A stretch of 6,418 bases of DNA from Bacteroidales bacterium (GTDB lineage Bacteria; Bacteroidota; Bacteroidia; Bacteroidales; F082), in the NCBI GenBank assembly GCA_029933565.1, contig JAOZNY010000173.1, forward strand, positions 1-6,418, in the 5' to 3' direction. Every line of letters starts with the position of its first letter. Positions within the stretch are counted from its first letter, which is position 1. This document shows positions 1 through 6,207 of this stretch, in pieces. Made by a program: the position numbers and the translations under genes. The notes under the pieces were generated by a model. That model did not search any database. It had not been told where the DNA came from and saw nothing but the letters and a program-made list of their open reading frames with translations.

Positions 1-872
1 TTTGGTGCGATTTGACAGATGAAGGACTAGACCAGAAACTTCTTTTGCGTGCCGATGGAACTTCGGTTTACATGACTCAGGATATTGGAACTGCCCAACT
101 TCGTTACGATGATTACAAACCTACTGACATGGTTTATGTTGTTGGAAACGAGCAGAATTACCATTTCGATGTTTTGAAACTTATACTAAAGAAACTTGGT
201 CGCGATTGGGCTGAAACTATTCACCATCTTAATTATGGAATGGTTGAGCTCCCACAGGGAAAAATGAAATCGCGTGAAGGAACAGTTGTGGATGCCGACG
301 ACCTGATGGATGAAATGTACCTGACAGCGAAAAAGACCAGCGAAGAACTTGGTAAGTTTGATGATTTTAGTGAGGAAGAATCTCATAAGCTTTATACAAT
401 GCTTAGCATTGGTGCATTAAAATATTTTATTCTTAAGGTTGATCCTAAAAAGACAATGATGTTTAATCCCGAGGAGTCAATTGACTTTACGGGAAATACA
501 GGGCCTTTTATTCAATACACTCATGCCAGGATTAAATCGGTGCTGCGCAAAGCAACTGAAGCCGGAATTGATTTTGAGGCTTACGAAACTAATGGGCTAA
601 AGTTGGAAAACAAAGAGAAATCGCTGCTTAAACTGACTTACGAATTTCCTCAAATTGTTGAGCAGGCTGCAAAAAATATGAGTCCTGCCCTTATCGCTAA
701 TTTCGCCTACGAACTGGCAAAGGAGTACAATCAGTTTTACCACGAACTACCAATGCTTAAGGAGACCAACGAACAGAAACGCAACTTAAGGCTTGCTATT
801 TCAGGGTTTACGGCTAGTACGATTAAGTCGGCATTTGGGTTGCTGGGGATTGATGTTCCTGAGAGGATGTGA
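1..872 (+). CDS. argS: Arginyl-tRNA synthetase, C-terminal half (5' truncated by window edge)
   Basis: Class I aminoacyl-tRNA synthetase that charges tRNA-Arg with arginine in the cytoplasm. The frame is open to the left edge (first complete codon at 3), so the TTG at 12 is not a start; 289 residues are visible, about half of a usual ArgS of roughly 550-600. Counting from the first visible codon, residues 13-31 carry the conserved LLRADGT and YMTQDIGTA blocks of the Rossmann domain, and VVGNEQNYHF (46-55) is typical of the family. GKMKSREG (86-93) occupies the KMSKS-loop position. GPFIQYTHAR (167-176) opens the DALR anticodon-binding domain, which runs to the C-terminus ending PERM. The HIGH motif must lie upstream of the window. 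The gene converges on the minus-strand secreted-protein gene, with 193 nt between the two stops. Identification is secure; nothing looks broken apart from the edge. Confidence 0.97.
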   Translation, partial: WCDLTDEGLDQKLLLRADGTSVYMTQDIGTAQLRYDDYKPTDMVYVVGNEQNYHFDVLKLILKKLGRDWAETIHHLNYGMVELPQGKMKSREGTVVDADDLMDEMYLTAKKTSEELGKFDDFSEEESHKLYTMLSIGALKYFILKVDPKKTMMFNPEESIDFTGNTGPFIQYTHARIKSVLRKATEAGIDFEAYETNGLKLENKEKSLLKLTYEFPQIVEQAAKNMSPALIANFAYELAKEYNQFYHELPMLKETNEQKRNLRLAISGFTASTIKSAFGLLGIDVPERM

Positions 873-911
873 GTTTTAGCGCAGATGCTGAAATCGGTTG
901 CTTGTTTTAAA

Positions 912-1061
912 ACACACCCCTAGCCCCTCTCAAGAGGGGAAGTTGTGGCTTCGTAAGGATGTTTTGTTAAAATTGTAATCGTTTTATTTTTCAAAAATTA
1001 TTTTCCACAGAAAGTTTCTCCGCGCACATTTCCCCTCTTGAGAGGGGAATAAGGGGTGTGT
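912..1061. repeat. Inverted pair of REP-like palindromic arms between convergent genes
   Basis: Arm A (912-941) and arm B (1030-1061) are inverted copies of each other: they share an 18-nt block (ttcccctcttgagagggg in the arm B orientation) and a 9-nt block (ggggtgtgt), separated by 3 nt in arm A and 5 nt in arm B. Each 18-nt block is itself a hairpin, with stem CCCCTC/GAGGGG at 924-939 and 1032-1047. The 88-nt spacer (942-1029) is AT-rich and I see no gene in it. Arm A is partly overlapped by the palindrome tgttttaaaaca (903-914) and arm B by taatatta (1061-1068), which contains the neighbour's stop codon. This resembles the REP/BIME class of non-coding mobile repeats, or a small MITE. No T-run follows either hairpin, so neither is a classical intrinsic terminator, although the fold could protect the 3' ends of both converging mRNAs. 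No target-site duplication is visible. Confidence 0.8.
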
Positions 1062-1065
1062 AATA

Positions 1066-1905
1066 TTAGCGAACAACCAATTTCCTGCTAATACTCAATC
1101 CATCAATTTCCAAGTTTAAAATATAACTGCCTTTCTCCAGTTGTGAAACATCCATTTTGTACGACTTGGAATTTACATTTTCAACACTGGCTACCTTTTG
1201 CCCCATCTGGTTAAAAACCTCAATTTTTGTAATTTCTTTTTCAGAGGAGATATTTACTGAGGAAGTGGCTGGGTTGGGGTAAATGTTGATGCCTTCACTC
1301 AAAAGTACTTCCTTGTTCCCAGTGGCATTGTCAACAAATGCCCTAATCATATAATCCTGATAAGGAGAGAAAAACCACTCACCACCTGCCTGTAGTGCAT
1401 AAGAACGGTAAACAGTAGGCTGGTCAGTATCTATTCCAATGGGTGCCACATCGGGTGCATAGCCTATTTGCATCATGCCGAGGTAAAAGTCGCCCTCAAA
1501 AAAATCGTGGTCAAAAATAGAATCGAAAACAAGCCAATCGTAATTGTTAACTGTAATTCTTACCGAGTCAATTAATGTGCCTGGAAGGTTATCCGTTCCG
1601 TCATCGTCGTAAAGGCAGATTACCACATCGGTACCCATCCAGTTGCCGCCTTCCGGAAAAAAACCATCCCCAACATAAAGACTTCCGCCAGTAACTTTAT
1701 ACGGGTGTCCGTAAGTAGTGAATCTAACTGCTACTTGTCCACCTGGTTCTATCCAGGCCGCAAAGTCTTCAGCGCTACCATCGTCGTAAATAATTTCATA
1801 ATGCCATGATGGGTTGGTTGTTTGGCTAAATAAAGTTGAAATTGAAAAAATGGCAATCAGGCTAAGAAAGATAAAAGACCTGACTAAAAATCGATAGGTT
1901 TTCAT
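1066..1905 (-). CDS. Secreted protein with type IX secretion C-terminal sorting domain
   Basis: A 279-residue exported protein of unknown function. I chose the ATG at 1905 rather than the in-frame TTG at 2022 for two reasons. It begins MKTYRF followed by a hydrophobic stretch (about residues 10-26, likely cleavage near FSQ at 26-28), a clear Sec signal peptide. The promoter at 1937-1963 also lies inside the longer version. The C-terminal 74 residues (206-279) form a type A T9SS sorting domain of the TIGR04183/Por_Secre_tail kind: INIYPNPATSS, then ITKIEVFNQMGQKV, a DVSQLEKGSYIL block and the terminal SRKLVVR. By family knowledge, this domain directs outer-membrane export and is removed or anchored at the surface. 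The middle (30-205) is rich in aromatic, Gly and Asp residues, with YDDGSAED at 40-47, YDDDGTDNLPGT at 99-110 and GDFYLG at 138-143. This looks like the beta-sandwich module that accompanies many Bacteroidota secreted proteins. I see no catalytic motif, so adhesion or binding is possible but unproven. Confidence 0.9.
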   Translation of the reverse strand: MKTYRFLVRSFIFLSLIAIFSISTLFSQTTNPSWHYEIIYDDGSAEDFAAWIEPGGQVAVRFTTYGHPYKVTGGSLYVGDGFFPEGGNWMGTDVVICLYDDDGTDNLPGTLIDSVRITVNNYDWLVFDSIFDHDFFEGDFYLGMMQIGYAPDVAPIGIDTDQPTVYRSYALQAGGEWFFSPYQDYMIRAFVDNATGNKEVLLSEGINIYPNPATSSVNISSEKEITKIEVFNQMGQKVASVENVNSKSYKMDVSQLEKGSYILNLEIDGLSISRKLVVR

Positions 1906-1936
1906 AATGTTTAGTTTGATTTGTAGATACTGCTCA

Positions 1937-1963
1937 CAAAGATAAGCAATAAATGCAAACAAA
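1937..1963 (-). promoter_or_regulatory. Bacteroidota-type promoter for the T9SS cargo gene
   Basis: On the minus strand TATCTTTG (1944-1937) matches the Bacteroidota -7 consensus TAnnTTTG exactly. Two overlapping-phase TTTG candidates for the -33 element lie at 1956-1959 and 1960-1963, with spacers of 11 and 15 nt, shorter than the usual 17-23. The -7 box is therefore convincing and the upstream element is not. Transcription from here would leave a leader of about 25 nt before the ATG at 1905, which supports that start. Confidence 0.6.
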
Positions 1964-2003
1964 CGAATAGTAAATTGTGTGCGGTGAATTGTGAATAGTA
2001 ATT
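1962..2003. repeat. Degenerate TGTGAAT heptamer tract
   Basis: Six consecutive 7-nt units in phase: aacgaat, agtaaat, tgtgtgc, ggtgaat, tgtgaat, agtaatt. The rough consensus is TGTGAAT, unlike the AACYCGC unit of the two other tracts. It begins at the upstream edge of the T9SS gene promoter. The following stretch to about 2098 is AT/CT-rich with repeated taactaatcac-like words; I see no gene in it. The period is clear only for the central units, so this call is moderate. Confidence 0.45.
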
Positions 2004-2100
2004 TTGTCTGTCTATTTACCAATAACTAATCACTATTTCCCCTATTTCCTTATACCTTATTCACAATAATTCAAACTAATCCTGATTCTTGGGAATCAAC

Positions 2101-2147
2101 AACCCGCAACCTGCAACCCGTAACTCGCAAACAGCAACTCACAACTT
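2101..2147. repeat. AACYCGC heptamer tract overlapping the DUF4294 stop codon
   Basis: Six phased 7-nt units starting at 2101 (aacccgc, aacctgc, aacccgt, aactcgc, aaacagc, aactcac) are followed by a terminal aactt. The tca inside the sixth unit (2139-2141) is the minus-strand TGA that ends the DUF4294 gene, so the repeat reaches into coding sequence. It shares its unit and its aactt end with the tract at 2786-2839. The same strand carries no complementary copy of the unit, so it does not form an evident hairpin. Confidence 0.85.
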
Positions 2148-2717
2148 CCCCATTTCAATCAATCTCACAATAGTTTCAAGTTGGCGGTCTTCTCCCTCTG
2201 GGTCATAATCCACTTTTAAATTAAAACCCCAAAGTCGGGCAAAGGCCTGATAAAAAAAGGCAGTAAACTTTCCACGTAGTTCTTGTACTAAATTGAAGGA
2301 TGTCTCACCTGTTTCGCGGTCAATGAGTTTGATTAGAATCAAACCCTGCGAAAAAGTCATATCCTTGATGTCATCGGTGAATTCATCAGTGAGTTCTTTT
2401 TCGGCTTGCTTCATTATTTTGCGCCTTTCCTTATCGGATTTTGCAGCCAAAAGAATCACTTCATATTCCTGTAATTTTTCCCCTGCTAGTTTGGCATAAG
2501 GTAAAACACGCTTGACATTTTTTACATAGCGGCTCAATTTTCGCTTGCCTCTTTTGGTTTTTGGGTACTTCAGCAATAATACTTCAATTTCATCCAAAGT
2601 AATGTCGGGAATTGTATCGCCGTCAATCACAATAGCCCTAACAATCTTCTTGTCTGTTTCCTGTGATATGGCAACTGAGACTATGAATAAAGCAAATATG
2701 AGTACAAACCATTTCAT
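2139..2717 (-). CDS. DUF4294 family exported protein
   Basis: A 192-residue protein that I recognise as the Bacteroidota-restricted DUF4294 family (PF14127), function unknown. Residues 1-19 look like a signal peptide (MKWF, hydrophobic core, cleavage near AISQ), suggesting a periplasmic location. There is no lipobox cysteine. Family landmarks are in order: IDGDTIP (31-37), VLPYAKLA (71-78), a charged helical middle (about 79-118), QGLILIKLIDRETGE (124-138), RGKFTAFFYQAFA (148-160) and YDPEGED (171-177). Length is normal for the family. The gene lies 125 nt downstream of clpX and is separated from it by a heptamer tract, so it is probably a separate transcription unit or is expressed by read-through. 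An 7-of-8 match to the -7 box (TAATTTTA, 2752-2745) lies upstream but has no partner -33 element. Its stop codon falls inside a second heptamer tract, so the natural C-terminus may have been altered. The family call is firm; the role is unknown. Confidence 0.9.
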   Translation of the reverse strand: MKWFVLIFALFIVSVAISQETDKKIVRAIVIDGDTIPDITLDEIEVLLLKYPKTKRGKRKLSRYVKNVKRVLPYAKLAGEKLQEYEVILLAAKSDKERRKIMKQAEKELTDEFTDDIKDMTFSQGLILIKLIDRETGETSFNLVQELRGKFTAFFYQAFARLWGFNLKVDYDPEGEDRQLETIVRLIEMGKL

Positions 2718-2785
2718 CTAGAAAAGATAACGAATCTAAAACGCTAAAATTATAATAAATGGAGAATATGCTTAGAGAAGTATTA

Positions 2786-2839
2786 AACTCGTAATTCGCA
2801 ACCCGCAACTCGCAACCCGCAACTCGCAACTCGTAACTT
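2786..2839. repeat. AACYCGC heptamer tract downstream of clpX
   Basis: Seven perfectly phased 7-nt units run from 2786 to 2834 (aactcgt, aattcgc, aacccgc, aactcgc, aacccgc, aactcgc, aactcgt), followed by a terminal aactt. Variation is almost confined to unit positions 4 (C/T) and 7 (C/T). The tract ends 3 nt from the clpX stop codon. It is the cleaner of the two copies in this window; the other is at 2101-2147. Frames through it read as ELRVA-type peptides, which I treat as spurious. Confidence 0.9.
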
Positions 2840-2842
2840 AAA

Positions 2843-4084
2843 TTACCCCGCAACCCTAAGTTTCGTTACACTTGCTTTATTTAGTTTTTGCTCGGCGTAG
2901 TTTAGAGTAATGTTTAATTTTTTAGTTCTTTTCTTCGAAGGAAGTTCAAACATAGCATCCATTAAAATGGCTTCAATAATTGAGCGTAAACCTCTGGCTC
3001 CCAATTTGAATTCAATTGATTTTTCAACTATATAGTCCAAAACCTTATCGTCGATGGTAAGTTCAATATCATCCATCTCAAACAATTTATGGAATTGTTT
3101 AACAAGTGCATTTTTTGGTTCAAGCAATATCCTTTTTAAAGCAGATTCATCGAGTGGATTAAGGTGGCTAAGAATAGGAAGCCTACCTACTATCTCCGGA
3201 ATAAGACCAAATTTTTTGATGTCGCCGGGTGCAATATATTTTAAAAGATTGTCCTTGTCGATATTTTCGTTGTTTACTCCGGCAAATGAATAGCCCACAA
3301 CATTTGTACGCATTCTCGAAGCAATTATCCTTTCTATTCCCTGAAATGCACCACCGGCAACAAATAAAATATTCTTAGTGTCAACTTGAATTAACTTCTG
3401 CTCAGGGTGTTTGCGACCGCCTTGAGGTGGAACATTTACAATTGTTCCTTCCAGAAGTTTTAAAAGTGCCTGTTGAACACCTTCGCCCGAAACATCGCGT
3501 GTTATTGAGGGGTTGTCACTTTTACGTGCAATTTTGTCAATTTCGTCAATAAAAACTATGCCTTTTTCTGCTGCTTCAACATTGTAGTCTGCGGCTTGCA
3601 AAAGTTTCGTCAAGATGGTTTCAACATCTTCTCCAACGTAACCGGCTTCTGTAATTACTGTTGCATCAGCAATGGCAAAAGGAACATGAAGCATTCTGGC
3701 AATGGTTTTGGCAAGAAGGGTTTTGCCGGTGCCCGTTTCACCAACCAACACAATATTCGACTTTTCTATTTCTACTTCATTTTCGTCGAATGGCTGTGTA
3801 ATTCTTTTGTAATGGTTGTAAACAGCAACCGAAAGAACTCTTTTTGCTTCTTCCTGACCGATAACATAATTGTCAAGGAATTCTTTTATCTCAACAGGTT
3901 TTTTTATTTCAGTTGTAAACTTATCAGCATCGAACGAACCTGAAAGTTCTTCCTTTAAGATTAAATTGGCCTGATCGATACAGTGGTTACAAATTTGAGC
4001 ATGCATGCCCGAAATCAATAGTTCTGTTTCTGCCTTTGGGCGTCCGCAAAAAGCGCAATATTCCTCAGTTTTTTTCTTTGCCAT
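2843..4084 (-). CDS. clpX: ATP-dependent Clp protease ATP-binding subunit ClpX
   Basis: AAA+ unfoldase that forms a hexamer, unfolds tagged substrates and threads them into ClpP in the cytoplasm. Length is 413 residues, normal for the family. The N-terminal zinc-binding domain has four cysteines (C10, C13, C32, C35). Walker A is GETGTGKT (115-122), pore-1 loop GYVG (148-151), Walker B GIVFIDE (175-181), the RKH pore motif 224-226, the arginine-finger/sensor region around R301, and the sensor-2 box GARGLR (362-367). The loop that docks on ClpP normally carries I-G-F; here the matching position reads VGY (263-265). To my recollection this is usual in Bacteroidota. The ATG at 4084 follows the clpP stop by 25 nt, without a Shine-Dalgarno sequence, consistent with one tig-clpP-clpX transcript. 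The last four residues (RVAG) are encoded by sequence resembling the adjacent heptamer repeat. No key residue is missing. Confidence 0.98.
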   Translation of the reverse strand: MAKKKTEEYCAFCGRPKAETELLISGMHAQICNHCIDQANLILKEELSGSFDADKFTTEIKKPVEIKEFLDNYVIGQEEAKRVLSVAVYNHYKRITQPFDENEVEIEKSNIVLVGETGTGKTLLAKTIARMLHVPFAIADATVITEAGYVGEDVETILTKLLQAADYNVEAAEKGIVFIDEIDKIARKSDNPSITRDVSGEGVQQALLKLLEGTIVNVPPQGGRKHPEQKLIQVDTKNILFVAGGAFQGIERIIASRMRTNVVGYSFAGVNNENIDKDNLLKYIAPGDIKKFGLIPEIVGRLPILSHLNPLDESALKRILLEPKNALVKQFHKLFEMDDIELTIDDKVLDYIVEKSIEFKLGARGLRSIIEAILMDAMFELPSKKRTKKLNITLNYAEQKLNKASVTKLRVAG

Positions 4085-4109
4085 GATGTTTGCTGTTTAT
4101 TCTGAAGTT

Positions 4110-4787
4110 TTACTTCTTATGTTTGATAAGAACTTCATCAATCATTCCGTAGTCCTTAGCTTCCTGCGAAGTCATCCAGTAATCGCGGTCAGCATCTTTC
4201 CAAATCTGTTTATAAGTTTGCTTAGAGTGCGATGCTATGATTTCGTAAAGTTCTTTCTTTAGTTTCTGAATTTCACGTGCAGTAATTTCAATGTCGGAAG
4301 CTTGTCCTTGTGCTCCACCCATAGGTTGGTGAATTAGTACGCGCGAATGCTTAAGTGCGGTTCTCTTACCTTCTGTTCCTGCGCAAAGTAATACTGCTCC
4401 CATTGAGGCAGCCATCCCTGTACATATTGTAGCCACATCTGGCACAATGTACTGCATTGTATCATAAATACCGAGACCCGCATAAACAGAACCACCGGGA
4501 GTGTTTAGGTAAATCTGAATATCGCGTTTTGGATCGATTGACTCTAAAAACAAAAGTTGAGCTTGGATAATATTTGAAACGTAATCGTCGATTGGAACAC
4601 CAAGAAAAATAATCCTGTCCATCATCAAACGTGAAAATACATCCATTTGTGCAACATTCATTTGGCGCTCTTCAATAATGGTTGGTGAGATATAATTTCC
4701 ATAAATGGAATTAAATCTGTCTAAGTTTATGCTGCTTATGCCATGGTGTTTGGTGGCATAATTCCTAAATTCTTTGCTGCTGTCCAT
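4110..4787 (-). CDS. clpP: ATP-dependent Clp protease proteolytic subunit ClpP
   Basis: Serine peptidase that assembles into a two-ring tetradecamer and degrades proteins fed by ClpX. I prefer the ATG at 4787 (225 residues) to the in-frame TTG at 4793; this leaves 8 nt after the tig stop. The catalytic triad is visible: S128 in GMAASMGA, H153 in LIHQPMGG and D202 in DRDYW. The oxyanion-hole glycines are in NTPGGSVYAG (95-104). DVFSRLMMDRIIFLG (49-63) aligns with the start of the canonical fold. Compared with E. coli ClpP the N-terminus is about 17 residues longer (alignment of SRL at 52-54), so a longer propeptide is likely. The gene lies between tig and clpX in the standard order. No Shine-Dalgarno sequence is seen; the leader before the ATG is AT-rich. 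Confidence 0.98.
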   Translation of the reverse strand: MDSSKEFRNYATKHHGISSINLDRFNSIYGNYISPTIIEERQMNVAQMDVFSRLMMDRIIFLGVPIDDYVSNIIQAQLLFLESIDPKRDIQIYLNTPGGSVYAGLGIYDTMQYIVPDVATICTGMAASMGAVLLCAGTEGKRTALKHSRVLIHQPMGGAQGQASDIEITAREIQKLKKELYEIIASHSKQTYKQIWKDADRDYWMTSQEAKDYGMIDEVLIKHKK

Positions 4788-4795
4788 ATTCAAAA

Positions 4796-6145
4796 TTATT
4801 TTGTGTTAGAAACGATTTCTGAAAATTTCTTCGAATCTACTTCTTTTTCTTTCAATTTGATGGTTTCCTTGAAAAGAGCGATGTATTTTTCATCCATAAG
4901 ATCGTTCTGGATGCGTTGTTTTTCTTCCTTATTTTGAAGAACAGAATCGATAATTCCATCAAGTTGATCAGCCATTGCACCTGCTCCACCCATTTGTGTA
5001 AAGTAAGCCCTTACTTTGTCTCTTATGGCCTCATCGTCAACTTTAACAGCATCTGCATGCTTTTCCATAAGTTTGCCTTCAATTAGTTGCCATCTGAAAG
5101 TTTTGGCGTAACTATCGTATTGAGAGTCAACTTGCTCCTTAGTAATTTTCCCCTGATTGCTTTCAAGCAGCCACCTTTTCATAAATTCGTCAGGTAGAGT
5201 AATATCGGCTAGTTCAATAAGTTTGTTAATGGTGTCGGCCAAAAACTGACGGTCGGTGTCGCGTGTGTAGTGCAACTTAAGCTCGCCGGCAACCTTTTTT
5301 CTGAAATCATCTTCTGTTTTAAGTTCATCGTTTGGATAAACTTTATTGAAAAGATCTTCGTTGATTTCGGCTTCCTTTATAAGTATTACTTTATTAATTG
5401 TAAACTCGTAATCAGCATTTATGGCTATGTTTTCATCAGTAATTCCTAGCAAGTGATTAACTTTGGCTTCATCTTTAAATGCCTTCATCAGATTGAAAAC
5501 AACTTTGTCGTCAATCTTCTTACCAATGAGTTTAGTTTTTATTGTCTTTAATTTAATGTCGGCAATATTGAAAAATGATGCATTTTCAATTCCGCCCTCA
5601 ACTTTGTTTCCTTCAGCATCAAGTTGAACAAAATTACCCTGCAAAGAATGGCCTTCTTCAGAAACTTCAGGAGTTTCTTCCTCGCCAAAGCGTATTTTAA
5701 CGTCGTTAACGGCTTTGTCAATTTCTTCCTTACTTATTTTTAAAGTGTAGTATGGAACAGAAATTTTATCCGATAATTCGATATTGATTTCAGGTGCAAT
5801 GGCAATATCGAAAAAGAAATCAAATTCATTTTGCCCATCAAAATCCAGTTGCTTACTTTTTTCTTCGTTTGGTAGTGGGTAACCCAAAACATCAACTTTG
5901 TTATCGACAATATGTTTGTTCAATCCATCAGAAACAAGTTTATTCACCTCATCGGCAAGAACTGATTTTCCATACATTTTTTTAATCATTCCCATGGGAA
6001 CATGTCCTTGACGGAAACCAGGCATATTTGCCTTTTTTCTGTAATCTTTTAATTGCTTGTCAACTGCTTCCTTATAGTCATCTTCTACAAGGGTAAGTTT
6101 TAAGATTGCTGTTAAATCACCTGTTGATTCTTGAGTAACGTTCAT
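4796..6145 (-). CDS. tig: Trigger factor (ribosome-associated chaperone)
   Basis: Chaperone that docks at the ribosomal exit tunnel and shields nascent chains. Length is 449 residues, in the usual range. The N-terminal ribosome-binding domain (about 1-115) contains the signature PGFRQGHVP (42-50). The middle region (about 160-262), where an FKBP-type peptidyl-prolyl isomerase domain sits in E. coli, keeps a few landmarks (EGGIENASFF, 183-192; LIGKKIDDKVVF, 206-217). It lacks the usual MIPGFE-like core, so isomerase activity is doubtful. The remainder (about 263-449) is the charged, helical chaperone domain. The ATG at 6145 is preceded by an A-rich leader and no Shine-Dalgarno sequence. It is the first protein gene of the tig-clpP-clpX operon. 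No TAnnTTTG box lies between it and the upstream tRNA-Leu, so part of its transcription may come from the tRNA promoter. Confidence 0.96.
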   Translation of the reverse strand: MNVTQESTGDLTAILKLTLVEDDYKEAVDKQLKDYRKKANMPGFRQGHVPMGMIKKMYGKSVLADEVNKLVSDGLNKHIVDNKVDVLGYPLPNEEKSKQLDFDGQNEFDFFFDIAIAPEINIELSDKISVPYYTLKISKEEIDKAVNDVKIRFGEEETPEVSEEGHSLQGNFVQLDAEGNKVEGGIENASFFNIADIKLKTIKTKLIGKKIDDKVVFNLMKAFKDEAKVNHLLGITDENIAINADYEFTINKVILIKEAEINEDLFNKVYPNDELKTEDDFRKKVAGELKLHYTRDTDRQFLADTINKLIELADITLPDEFMKRWLLESNQGKITKEQVDSQYDSYAKTFRWQLIEGKLMEKHADAVKVDDEAIRDKVRAYFTQMGGAGAMADQLDGIIDSVLQNKEEKQRIQNDLMDEKYIALFKETIKLKEKEVDSKKFSEIVSNTK

Positions 6146-6176
6146 GTTTACAATTTTTTTTGCTTACTGATTGCTT

Positions 6177-6207
6177 AAAAAAACAAATGGCAAACAATGT
6201 TTGCCAT
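6177..6207 (-). terminator. Hairpin plus T-run between tRNA-Leu and tig
   Basis: The minus strand has a perfect 9-bp stem, ATGGCAAAC / GTTTGCCAT (6207-6187), with a 3-nt loop. It is followed by TTGTTTTTTT (6186-6177), the layout of a Rho-independent terminator for the tRNA transcript. It ends about 31 nt upstream of the tig start, so it would act as a terminator for the tRNA, and as an attenuator if tig relies on read-through. The stem is AT/GC-mixed and only moderately strong. Confidence 0.7.

Noticed and set aside
12..14. TTG as the start of the arginyl-tRNA synthetase frame
   Set aside because: The frame is open to position 3 and reads conserved family sequence upstream, so the gene simply continues off the window.
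924..939. Arm A hairpin as an intrinsic terminator for argS
   Set aside because: The 6-bp stem is followed by aagttgtgg rather than a T-run; at best it is a 3'-end stabilising fold.
1906..2022. 39-residue N-terminal extension of the T9SS protein
   Set aside because: It starts at TTG, crosses the exact -7 promoter box and a repeat tract, and would bury the signal peptide internally.
2722..2729. TATCTTTT as a promoter box for the DUF4294 gene
   Set aside because: It lies only 4 nt upstream of the ATG, so transcription would begin inside the gene, and no -33 element is present.
2786..2839. Heptamer tract as a CRISPR array
   Set aside because: The units are contiguous 7-mers without spacers, and no cas gene is nearby.
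2638..2853. Minus-strand open frame of 71 codons with an ELRVAGCELRVA-like start
   Set aside because: The frame is created by the heptamer tract and overlaps both clpX and the DUF4294 gene; it is repeat translation, not a gene.
3596..3943. 115-codon plus-strand frame
   Set aside because: It is wholly antisense within clpX, which has complete conserved motifs across the region.
4788..4793. TTG start for clpP two codons upstream
   Set aside because: The ATG at 4787 gives the same protein less two residues and is the likelier codon.
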